A stretch of DNA of 64,000 bases from Oscillospiraceae bacterium (GTDB lineage Bacteria; Bacillota; Clostridia; Oscillospirales; Acutalibacteraceae). Location of the stretch: NCBI GenBank assembly GCA_015065425.1, contig SVQH01000014.1, positions 1 to 64,000 of the forward strand. The letters run 5' to 3'. Below the pieces are notes generated by a model. That model was given only the letters and a program-made list of their open reading frames with translations, did not search any database and was not told where the DNA came from. Position 1 is the stretch's first letter. Every line of letters begins with the position of its first letter. Both the position numbers and the translations under genes were made by a program. Shown here in pieces: positions 1-7,505 of this stretch.

Positions 1-78
1 GACATAGAAAAATCCCCCTAAAGTAGTCTTGAAATCTTTTTGTTATTTCAAGTGTCTACTTTAAGGGGATTATATCAC
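1..78. mobile_element. MITE-like inverted repeat with IS3-family-like ends
   Basis: Two arms face each other around a short loop: roughly 11-35 (AATCCCCCTAAAGTAG then CTTGAAAT) and 42-70 (ATTTCAAG then CTACTTTAAGGGGATT). The outer ends read GACATA (1-6) and TATATCA (72-78), which would give TG...CA termini if the base before the window is T. The CCCCTTAAAGTAGACA-type arm resembles terminal repeats of IS3-family elements; that resemblance is from memory. The last three codons of the truncated helicase gene (GTG ATA TAA) lie inside this repeat. It could alternatively act as a bidirectional terminator. The left end is at the window edge, so full extent is uncertain. Confidence 0.5.
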
Positions 79-1356
79 ATCCAAAGCTTGAATTGAACGT
101 AGATATTTTTCAATTCTGTCGCTTACATCTACATATCTATCATCAAAAATTTTATATAGATTTTTGAAACCATTCTTTTCCGCAATGGCTTTGTTCGTTA
201 GAATAAATACTTTTGAATTATCGGTATTTTCTCGTGCTTTACTGATTAATGAGTTTACAAGTAATTGGTATGCATCCTTCTCATCTTCAGTACTATGAGA
301 ATGTGGCTTTTTGTCAACTACGGAATATAGCACCCTAACAGAACCGTGACGAGATTCATCGGATTCAATTGTTCCGTCACCAAGCTTTTTCAACGCGACA
401 TTTTGCTGAATATCGTCTAATCTGAGCGTATTGATTAGATTAATTACTTCGTGAGAACATCTGAAATTGTCAGGCTTTGGTATTGATTGTAGTGTAGAAT
501 CTTGAATGTACTCATCAATATTTCCAATGCCATCTTCGTATATAGATTGCATACTATCTCCAAATAAACCAACAGTTAAATTATATGTTTGAGATAGTGA
601 TAGTATATCGGTTAAGATGTCGGCGCTAGTGTCCTGGTATTCATCGATAAATATATAATCATATTTATCAGCAACGATCTTTCCGATTAGTGGATACTTA
701 GTAAATAGAAGATGAAAAAGAACAAGCAATCCATCATGTCCGTAACTAAGTTCGTTAAGATTATCAAACTTTGTCTCATTATAATAGATTTTAGAGTAAT
801 CCTTTTCGCCTATCAATTCCAGTATTTTTGTGTTCAAAATATCAATGGCATTATTAAGCGCCTGATTATAAGCTACTGGATCTTTATCGTATTCGCGTTT
901 GCCAACTACTTTATCACAGTTTTCTCTGCAGACAGAATATAGCTTATTTGCGTATTTTCCGTATATCTTCTTGTACTTTTCGTGTTCATCCTTCTTGTAT
1001 TTTGTTTCATCGGTGCTTTCATTTTGCTCAGCTCGAATTATATGCGAAACACAGAAGAGTTCTGAAATGACGGATTTAATATTTTTCTTGTAATCTCCTA
1101 TTAACTTATACAAAAATGAGTGAATGGTACTTATGGTCTATCGATCGCCTACACGACTAATTATCTCATCTACTGCAGCATTGGTATGAGTGATACAGAT
1201 AACGCGTGCATCAGGATGAGTTTGCTTTATGTAAAGTAGCAACTCTTTTAATGATTCGGTCTTACCACTGCCAGCACCACCTTGAAGGATAAAGCTTTTG
1301 CGCAAGTCAATACATTGCTTGCAGGAATCAAGCGCATTTACAGTTTTTGCAGCCAT
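70..1356 (-). pseudogene. GajB-like UvrD/Rep-family helicase, interrupted by in-frame TAG and truncated at the C-terminus
   Basis: Superfamily 1 helicase, the expected partner of the OLD nuclease in Gabija-type defence. The first 72 codons carry the Walker A motif GGAGSGKTE (residues 26-34) and motif Ia (ITHTNAAVDEI). An amber codon follows at 1138-1140, and the same frame continues at once with TISTIHSF, the expected next helicase motif. Further on are the Walker B motif FIDEYQDT and GDSMQSIY. Read through, the frame is about 428 codons, shorter than typical GajB (about 490), and it lacks the C-terminal helicase motifs V and VI. It ends in the inverted repeat at 1-78. The ATG at 1354-1356 has an SD (GGGAGGGG) and overlaps the nuclease gene by 19 bp. 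Restart at TTG 1111-1113 would give a protein without Walker A. Probably inactive unless the TAG is read through. Confidence 0.85.
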
Positions 1357-3350
1357 TCAAACCCCTCCCTTATATATGATGGAGCTTTCCAGTTGATATC
1401 TTTGGCGTGAGCCAAAAACAATAGTGAGGAAGCAAAATCAGACTTCTCGTCGATTACAGTTTGCGTAAATTCGTATAAATTTGATGGAGAATCTTCGAAC
1501 GCGTCATTATTCTTTAATCCATGTATAGCATCGATATTGGATTTTATTAAATCAAAATTTACATTTATAAATGCATCTTCGAAGCTTCTGGCAAAGTAAC
1601 CGTTTTCTTCAGCTTGATATGAAATATTGATATAATGACTAATACTATCTAAGGCATGCTTTTTGGCATTTTCGAACCAAGTGGCATAAGTTTGGTCTCC
1701 ATTCTCAAATTTTGGAGCATGGAGATAATACATTATTGTGCCATTACTGGTTTTGCAGCAGTCTACATCATTTACAGCACATTTTACATAACGTGTACCT
1801 TTGGATGTCTGTTTGGGTTTTGATGTGTCTATATCGGTTATAACAAGCGAGGGGATTTGTAAAAATTCAAGAAAATGACGAAAGGCCGCTGCGTTTGCAC
1901 CTGCCTGAACAACGGTTATGTTTTGTGCTGCTAATGGAATATATGATGGCTTTAACTCCGGATTTTCAGCAATTGCGGCGCGTTCTTCATCGAGTTTAAC
2001 TTTATCAAATTGTGATATAAAATGTTGCAATAATATTGCTTCTGAAATTCCTTCAATAAAGATAGCTTTATCTGCAAAAAATAATTCTGCAGATTCAATT
2101 GAGAGATATTGCTGAAGAAATTTGAATTCATCTGGTTCAGATTCATATTTCTGACTTAAATCCTGATGAAAATTTTTGATGTCAATGTTGAAAAAGCTGT
2201 TCTCATCTTTACGTGCGGACATATAACGAATGTTTTCGAATGGATGACTTGCAACAATGTGTGGGGAGTGTGTAGTAATGACTGTTTGCATACCTGGAAT
2301 CCCATCTACAATCTCGCTAATCTTTCTTGCAAAGATATATTGTAATTGAGGGTGGGTATGTGCTTCGGGCTCCTCGATAAACAAAAGTTTTATATCTTTC
2401 TTATTTGCCTCAAATTTGTTCTTTTTAATTTCTATATTTAAAAGAAGATATAGAATATTCATGTGTCCTAGGCCATTTAAGTATTCCGGAAGAAGTGTCG
2501 AATCATCTCCATAGACTACTTCGGACGCATCTGATAGTATTTCGCTGGCTTTGAGGTTTGATTTTACCTTAAGCTCTCCCATACCTAAAAAATCTTTGGC
2601 ACTTTTCAAAAAGTTCTCAAAAAATGAACTATACTTTGAATCCAGCGAACTATCCATCTGTTCTATTAACTGATTAATCTGCTCAAATTTGTCTGGCGCA
2701 GTTGTATTGAGACCGTTAAAGAAAGAGGTGGTAAGACCGGATAATACCTTCATTCCATGCTTTTCTTCCGAACTAGATACACTTCTCTTTGCATGGATGA
2801 TCTCAAAATCAATAAGTTTGCTTACATCTTTAAAACTTTTTTCAATAAGTCGATGCCGATTATCCTTGTTTAAATCTTCGATGCTATCAAAAGTGTATAC
2901 TTTCTTTTCTAGAAAGTCTTGAAGATATTTCTTGATGAACTTTTCTTTTGTAATATTTCCAGAATTTTGAATTGCTTCCAACAGTTTTTGTTTCTTTATT
3001 GCACACTCAAAAAGTAGATTTACATCTTTTCTTCCAGGATCTAAGTCGACAATAAACTCAGAGACGTTACACAGATCATCATCCTCTTCGTAATGTATAG
3101 TTAAAATGAGTTGTATTGCAAGTGATGTTTCATCTGTATACTCGTCAATTTCCAATATTTTTTTGCGTTGGATTAAAGAGAAATCATTAAAACCAAAGCT
3201 AATCTGACCGAGGAATTTTTCAAATAACACCATAAATGATGTTTTTCCTGTGTTGTTTCTTCCTATCATTAGACATAGTTTGTCCGAAAAATCCATCTGC
3301 GTATTAGATAAAATTCTGAAATTATGAATGGCGATCTCTTTTATATACAT
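1338..3350 (-). CDS. OLD-family ATP-dependent nuclease with TOPRIM domain (GajA-like)
   Basis: 670-residue class 2 OLD protein. The N-terminal ABC-type ATPase shows Walker A GRNNTGKTS (30-38), a signature-like LNGLGHMN (about 291-298), Walker B LLFIEEPEAH (322-331) and an H-loop THSPH (360-364). The C-terminal TOPRIM nuclease domain shows FIEG (catalytic Glu about 433) and TDIDTSK (Asp about 506/508). Class 2 OLD genes sit beside UvrD-like helicases, and in Gabija systems the pair blocks phage. Here the helicase follows with a 19-bp overlap. The ATG has a good SD (GGAGG, 9-nt spacing) and lies 27 bp after the small partner gene, so one operon is likely. All core catalytic residues appear intact, unlike the helicase. 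Somewhat longer than the best-studied GajA (about 578 aa). Confidence 0.85.
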   Translation of the reverse strand: MYIKEIAIHNFRILSNTQMDFSDKLCLMIGRNNTGKTSFMVLFEKFLGQISFGFNDFSLIQRKKILEIDEYTDETSLAIQLILTIHYEEDDDLCNVSEFIVDLDPGRKDVNLLFECAIKKQKLLEAIQNSGNITKEKFIKKYLQDFLEKKVYTFDSIEDLNKDNRHRLIEKSFKDVSKLIDFEIIHAKRSVSSSEEKHGMKVLSGLTTSFFNGLNTTAPDKFEQINQLIEQMDSSLDSKYSSFFENFLKSAKDFLGMGELKVKSNLKASEILSDASEVVYGDDSTLLPEYLNGLGHMNILYLLLNIEIKKNKFEANKKDIKLLFIEEPEAHTHPQLQYIFARKISEIVDGIPGMQTVITTHSPHIVASHPFENIRYMSARKDENSFFNIDIKNFHQDLSQKYESEPDEFKFLQQYLSIESAELFFADKAIFIEGISEAILLQHFISQFDKVKLDEERAAIAENPELKPSYIPLAAQNITVVQAGANAAAFRHFLEFLQIPSLVITDIDTSKPKQTSKGTRYVKCAVNDVDCCKTSNGTIMYYLHAPKFENGDQTYATWFENAKKHALDSISHYINISYQAEENGYFARSFEDAFINVNFDLIKSNIDAIHGLKNNDAFEDSPSNLYEFTQTVIDEKSDFASSLLFLAHAKDINWKAPSYIREGFEWLQKL

Positions 3351-3377
3351 ATTGATTGACCTCCTGAATGAGTAATG

Positions 3378-3803
3378 TCATGCGTTCTTTTTCTTATAAA
3401 TATCCTTCAAATCATCAATAGCCATATTCACACTCAGGGTGTGAAACCCCAACCAACTTTGATTCATAATATCTGGACCGGCAATTTGGCAAATTTCTTT
3501 ACTGGATTCTCCGGTATAATAGTGCCAATATCGATAGGTATAACCTGTCCAATACAAGACCTCATTGGAAAAGGTTTTTCCTGCCGGTGTAAGACCACCG
3601 ACCTCCTCGTTTAGTTCTTCAAGGATGTATTCTTCTCCAGCCCACTGAAGGCGATCATAGGTGTCGTCTAATGCTACAGCGGCTTTGCTGTTCATAAATG
3701 CTTTAATGAAAGCAGGGGAGTCGTATCCGTTTTTGAGGGATAACTCGAAGAGTCTTCCTTGAATATCACACATTTGCAATTGCTGTTGGTTAAGCTCATT
3801 CAT
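3378..3803 (-). CDS. Small protein of unknown function, DUF3791-like, partner of the DUF3990 gene
   Basis: About 141 residues, acidic, soluble, no signal peptide. The stretch around DDTYDRLQWAGEEYILEEL resembles the short DUF3791 family often encoded beside DUF3990 proteins, but I recognise this only weakly. The ATG at 3801-3803 begins one base after the TGA of the upstream gene. A GTG at 3810-3812 in the same frame overlaps it by 8 bp, so the exact start is uncertain; either way translation looks coupled. Placed between the XRE-DUF3990 gene and the OLD nuclease, it may be the antitoxin or regulator partner of the former, or an accessory defence protein. Function not established. Confidence 0.65.
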   Translation of the reverse strand: MNELNQQQLQMCDIQGRLFELSLKNGYDSPAFIKAFMNSKAAVALDDTYDRLQWAGEEYILEELNEEVGGLTPAGKTFSNEVLYWTGYTYRYWHYYTGESSKEICQIAGPDIMNQSWLGFHTLSVNMAIDDLKDIYKKKNA

Positions 3804-3804
3804 A

Positions 3805-4653
3805 TCATTCACCAGCCTTTATAATTTCATCGAAGAACAGACCTTCGCGGCGATATTTCATACATATCTCGTTGGCTAAGGCGATGCCTTTTGTTCGGTT
3901 TTCTTCGCTCTCGTACTTCAAATCTTCTCGATCTTTTTCCGTAAGTACCTTTTCTTCAACGATTTCGATCTGTTTGCAGGCTTTTTCTGTAAGAGCTACA
4001 TACTGTTTCCCTAACTTTAATGCAGATAAGCTGTTTATCAATGCTGCATCGGTGATTTCTCCGTTAAAGAAACGGTCTAGAACAACGAACATTCTATCAT
4101 TTGCGATAAAGCCGATGATCATATCACAGCCGTCAGCCATTTCTGTAATTCTTTTGTATATGGAAGTACCTTTAGCAGACTCCATTTTTCCACGGTTATA
4201 GGCAACAAGTAATGCCCAATCAATGCCCACTTCAATATCGAGTACTTTCAACCCGTCTAGGTTGGCATTTACTGTATATAATTTAGCATCAGGGTAATTA
4301 CAAATAAGAGTTAACGGTTGCGTTTTATCAGTTCCCATATAGAATCCTTTGCCGAAATCACATCGATCTCTACTAATAGGCTTAATCGTGCCATCAATAC
4401 CGGATTTGGATCCGTGATACAGCAATATTGAACCGCTACCGATATAATAACTATTTCCTTCGTATTGTGAGTAATCGATGCTATTTTGCATGCAAAGATT
4501 TTTGATTGCGTTTAAGGCAATCTGAGACGGCTCGCAATGACCTTTTTCCCACCGATTTACTGTCGCAAAGCTTACACCTAATTTTTCCGCCAGATCTGCT
4601 TGACTTAAATTTAATTTTGTCCGGATGGACTTTATAATATCTGAGTGTTTCAT
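3805..4653 (-). CDS. XRE helix-turn-helix protein fused to DUF3990 (possible ADP-ribosyltransferase fold)
   Basis: 282 residues. The N-terminal XRE domain (about 1-60) contains LSQADLAEKLGVSFATVNRW, a classic helix-turn-helix. A DUF3990 domain starts near residue 72 with SILLYHGSK, then CDFGKGFYMG. The YHGS and GFY elements recall ADP-ribosyltransferase folds, and relatives occur in toxin-antitoxin-like pairs; this is family-level inference. I chose the ATG at 4651-4653 because AAGAGG lies just upstream, although the frame is open to 4929. It is the first gene of the leftward operon that continues into the partner gene and the Gabija-like pair, so it may repress its own promoter and the defence genes. 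It could act as regulator, toxin or both. Confidence 0.7.
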   Translation of the reverse strand: MKHSDIIKSIRTKLNLSQADLAEKLGVSFATVNRWEKGHCEPSQIALNAIKNLCMQNSIDYSQYEGNSYYIGSGSILLYHGSKSGIDGTIKPISRDRCDFGKGFYMGTDKTQPLTLICNYPDAKLYTVNANLDGLKVLDIEVGIDWALLVAYNRGKMESAKGTSIYKRITEMADGCDMIIGFIANDRMFVVLDRFFNGEITDAALINSLSALKLGKQYVALTEKACKQIEIVEEKVLTEKDREDLKYESEENRTKGIALANEICMKYRREGLFFDEIIKAGE

Positions 4654-4695
4654 ATAATCAACCTCTTTATCGCAGTATAACATTTGTGCAAGAAT

Positions 4696-4724
4696 ATTAT
4701 AACATAACGCAACTCGCAATACAA
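4696..4724 (-). promoter_or_regulatory. Sigma-A-type promoter of the defence operon
   Basis: On the minus strand, TTGTAT (4719-4724) and TATAAT (4696-4701) are separated by 17 bp, about 45 bp upstream of the XRE-DUF3990 start codon. No other comparable promoter is visible before the three downstream genes, whose gaps are 27 bp or less. Confidence 0.55.
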
Positions 4725-4767
4725 TAGAAAATTCAAAATATGTTTTACTTGCTTTTCTTAATGCCAT

Positions 4768-4784
4768 GTACAATATTTTTGTAC
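4768..4784. promoter_or_regulatory. Palindrome GTACAA-N5-TTGTAC upstream of the integrase genes
   Basis: A perfect 6-bp inverted repeat with a 5-bp spacer lies 25 bp before the first recombinase start codon and about 45 bp from the defence promoter. It could be an operator for the XRE protein or a recombinase binding site. The function is inferred from position only. Confidence 0.35.
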
Positions 4785-4809
4785 CAAATTTATAAAGGAG
4801 TGTTTGTAC

Positions 4810-5985
4810 ATGGCAAAAACAAAAAGTGACGCATTTTTCTACAACGGATCGTGGTATCATCGAACTAAATATTTTCGCGAAGATTACTCCGTTGGATATA
4901 GCAAGAAGGGTGGTTTTAAATCTGCACAAGAGGCCAGGGAAAGTTACAAAAGAATGCTAAATGATTTTGAAAAGCAGAAACGTGGTTTATATCCTTCGAG
5001 TCGTGGTGATATGCTATTTGCTGACTATTTGAAGTATTGGTTTTATGATGTATATGTACCTACAATCGAATCCTCGACGCGGATGGTGTATGAAATTGTT
5101 CTTACAAATTTTATCTTGCCGAATGTGGGAGATGTTCCTGTAAGATACTGCAATGCAGACTATTTCGATGCCTTACTTGAACGCATTTCCGGTTATACAA
5201 AATCTTCTGCCAATAAGGCATGTGAGTTACTGAATATAGCAATGCGAAATGCAGTGGCTGAATGTTTTATTAACACTAATCCAATTGTTTGCACAAAACC
5301 TTATCCCAGGGGCAAGACTAAAACTACAATTCTACAAGTTGATCAACTGCGTAGATTGATGGCTGTAATTTGTAATACAGAGTGGTTGACGGAAACCATG
5401 TTGGGACTGTTATGCGGCTTACGCAAGGGGGAAATACTGGGACTCAAATTTTCTGATTGTGACTTTGAGAACAGAACAATTTCTATCTCGAGACAATTAG
5501 CTAATGAATATATTTTTGATGATAGTGGCAAAAGAATTGGGCAGAGATTAATTGAAAAGGCTCCTAAAACAGAGAATAGTTATAGAACAATAAGGATCCC
5601 CGAAATTGTTTCTATAGAACTGCAAAGGCAAAAAGAACGAGTTAAGAAGAATAAAGAGAAGTATGGAAATGGGTATCACGACTATGATTATGTTTCTTGC
5701 CAGAAAAATGGCGAACCGCATAGCTTGTCCGCTTTTAACAATGCGTTAATCCGTGCGTGTAAAAGAAGTGGCGTTCCAAAGATCACAGCACATGACCTGA
5801 GGCATATGTTTGCTACAGTACTATTAGAGAAAGGTGTTGGATTAGAAAAGATATCCGGTCTGCTTGGACATAGTTCAATTCATACGACTTTTGAACACTA
5901 TTGTGATGTGATGGAAGGAAATAAACAGATTTTATGTTTCATTAACAAAACTTTCCCTGTTGATGAAAGCAGTGAAATACAATGA
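4810..5985 (+). CDS. Tyrosine recombinase/integrase 1
   Basis: 391 residues from the ATG at 4810, preceded by AAAGGAG at 9-nt spacing. The architecture is an N-terminal arm-type DNA-binding segment, a SAM-like core-binding domain (about 65-150) and a C-terminal catalytic domain. Visible catalytic elements are the first Arg in CGLRKGEILGL, the HDLRH box (about 328), LGHSS, and the nucleophile Tyr in FEHYCDV (about 364), so it looks active. The stop overlaps the start of a second recombinase (ATGA). This is a mobile-element enzyme, expected to integrate and excise the island carrying the defence genes on the opposite strand. Confidence 0.92.
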   Translation: MAKTKSDAFFYNGSWYHRTKYFREDYSVGYSKKGGFKSAQEARESYKRMLNDFEKQKRGLYPSSRGDMLFADYLKYWFYDVYVPTIESSTRMVYEIVLTNFILPNVGDVPVRYCNADYFDALLERISGYTKSSANKACELLNIAMRNAVAECFINTNPIVCTKPYPRGKTKTTILQVDQLRRLMAVICNTEWLTETMLGLLCGLRKGEILGLKFSDCDFENRTISISRQLANEYIFDDSGKRIGQRLIEKAPKTENSYRTIRIPEIVSIELQRQKERVKKNKEKYGNGYHDYDYVSCQKNGEPHSLSAFNNALIRACKRSGVPKITAHDLRHMFATVLLEKGVGLEKISGLLGHSSIHTTFEHYCDVMEGNKQILCFINKTFPVDESSEIQ

Positions 5986-7292
5986 GAAACTATGTCGATT
6001 TCAGGATCGGGAAAGTAATGAAAATGAGAAACAGATATGGATTTCGTTTGCTGTTAATTTTTTCAGATGGTACTCAGCAGAGAAAACAAATCGGTGGTTA
6101 CAAGAAAAAATCGGATGCGGAAACACGACGAAATCAAATTATTGCCGAGCTGTATAGTGGGAGGTATGTGTTGAATGAAACATTGACTGTTGGCGAATAT
6201 TTCGATATGTGGTTAAATGACGTGATGAAACCTAAAATTAAGGCTTCTACGTATAGCACATATTATTACAATTTGAAGAATCATATCATTCCAAAAATTG
6301 GAGGCATAACGGTTTCAAAACTAAATAGAGGTCACATAGTTGAACTGTATCGAGTGGTATCCCAGCATTCTTTAGAATCTGCCAAACTAAGCAGGGTTAT
6401 TATTCGAACGGCCCTTAGATATGCAGAGCAGAACAACTATATTTCTTCTAACCCTGCAGATGGTATTCGAATACCTAAAACAGAACATTCGAATAAGGGC
6501 TATCGTAGCGTTGACATTGATTCACAAAACACACTGTCTATCGATCAGCTAAAATGTTTAATAGAAATCAGCATAGGTACAACAATGTATTTACCGATAC
6601 TGTTTGCGGGTTTGCTTGGCCTTCGAAAAAGTGAAATACTCGGTCTAAAGTATTCAGATGTTGATTATTTGAATAGAACAATTCATATCCAGCGGCAATT
6701 AGGGAGAGATCTGAATAAAGACACTATAATGCCTAAAACTGCAACAAAACAGGAGATTCCTCTGAAGACAAAGTCAAGTGATCGTATAATTTACTTGCCA
6801 AATATTGTTTACAATTCTATTATGGAAGAGCGTCAACGGTATGAGAATAATAAGCGTAGGAGGTATAATCAATTTCAGGATCTGAATTACATTTGTTGCT
6901 CAACTTATGGAAGACCGCGGAGCGCTTCTTTCATATACAAACCCTTTAAGAAGTTGCTAAAAGAAAGCAATTTGCCGGATATCCGTTTTCACGATCTCCG
7001 GCATACATACGCTACACTGTTGATGAAGGACGATATATCATTAAAAGCAATTTCGTCAAGTCTTGGACATGCGAAAACCATAATTTCGGTTGATGTGTAT
7101 GGCGATATGAAAAAGATAATAGAGGATTGCTCATCCGATTTGGATTCATTTATTGCAGAAATACTGCCTGAAGAAGTGCTTTTCGAGAGACCAATAATCA
7201 ACGCCTACACAGACGAACAAAGTTTTCTGAGCAATACTTTAATCAGGCGTATGTTGGGAGAAAAATTATATGGTTTTTTACTTGCCAAATAA
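5982..7292 (+). CDS. Tyrosine recombinase/integrase 2
   Basis: 436 residues, translationally coupled to integrase 1 by a 4-bp ATGA overlap. The N-terminus has a DGTQQRKQIGGYKKKSDA-type arm-binding segment. The core domain spans about 70-170. The catalytic domain has LLGLRKSEILGL, FHDLRHTYAT, LGHAKT and a Tyr in VDVYGDM, so it also appears intact. It is related to but clearly distinct from integrase 1, so a recent tandem duplication is unlikely. Two cooperating recombinases in tandem are known from Tn554-type elements. It ends about 210 bp before uvrB, which probably marks the element's right side. Confidence 0.92.
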   Translation: MRNYVDFRIGKVMKMRNRYGFRLLLIFSDGTQQRKQIGGYKKKSDAETRRNQIIAELYSGRYVLNETLTVGEYFDMWLNDVMKPKIKASTYSTYYYNLKNHIIPKIGGITVSKLNRGHIVELYRVVSQHSLESAKLSRVIIRTALRYAEQNNYISSNPADGIRIPKTEHSNKGYRSVDIDSQNTLSIDQLKCLIEISIGTTMYLPILFAGLLGLRKSEILGLKYSDVDYLNRTIHIQRQLGRDLNKDTIMPKTATKQEIPLKTKSSDRIIYLPNIVYNSIMEERQRYENNKRRRYNQFQDLNYICCSTYGRPRSASFIYKPFKKLLKESNLPDIRFHDLRHTYATLLMKDDISLKAISSSLGHAKTIISVDVYGDMKKIIEDCSSDLDSFIAEILPEEVLFERPIINAYTDEQSFLSNTLIRRMLGEKLYGFLLAK

Positions 7293-7381
7293 AACGCCTT
7301 ATATAATAATCTTATTGCAATAAATGAAGAGAAGGTTTTTTAGAAAGTTCACGCGAAAATCTTTCATTTTAATTGCGTTTG

Positions 7382-7390
7382 TGGTATACT
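7382..7390 (+). promoter_or_regulatory. Extended -10 promoter of uvrB
   Basis: TGGTATACT gives an extended -10 element (TGn-TATACT), about 115 bp before the uvrB ATG. No good -35 hexamer is present at 17 bp. The 7293-7505 gap holds nothing else I can name, and I see no convincing SOS box. Confidence 0.4.
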
Positions 7391-7505
7391 AACTTAATAA
7401 GTGCAAATATTTGTTGCAAAATTCGTCAAAAGACCTATTCGAAGTGACGAATTGCTGCAGAGAAAGTATTCATTATTTTTAAGAAAAGGAGGAGCAAAAG
7501 CTGCT

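Noticed and set aside
7330..7430. Possible LexA/DinR box before uvrB
   Set aside because: The nearest sequences (AGTTCACGCGAA, CAAATATTTG) do not match the CGAAC-N4-GTTCG consensus well enough.
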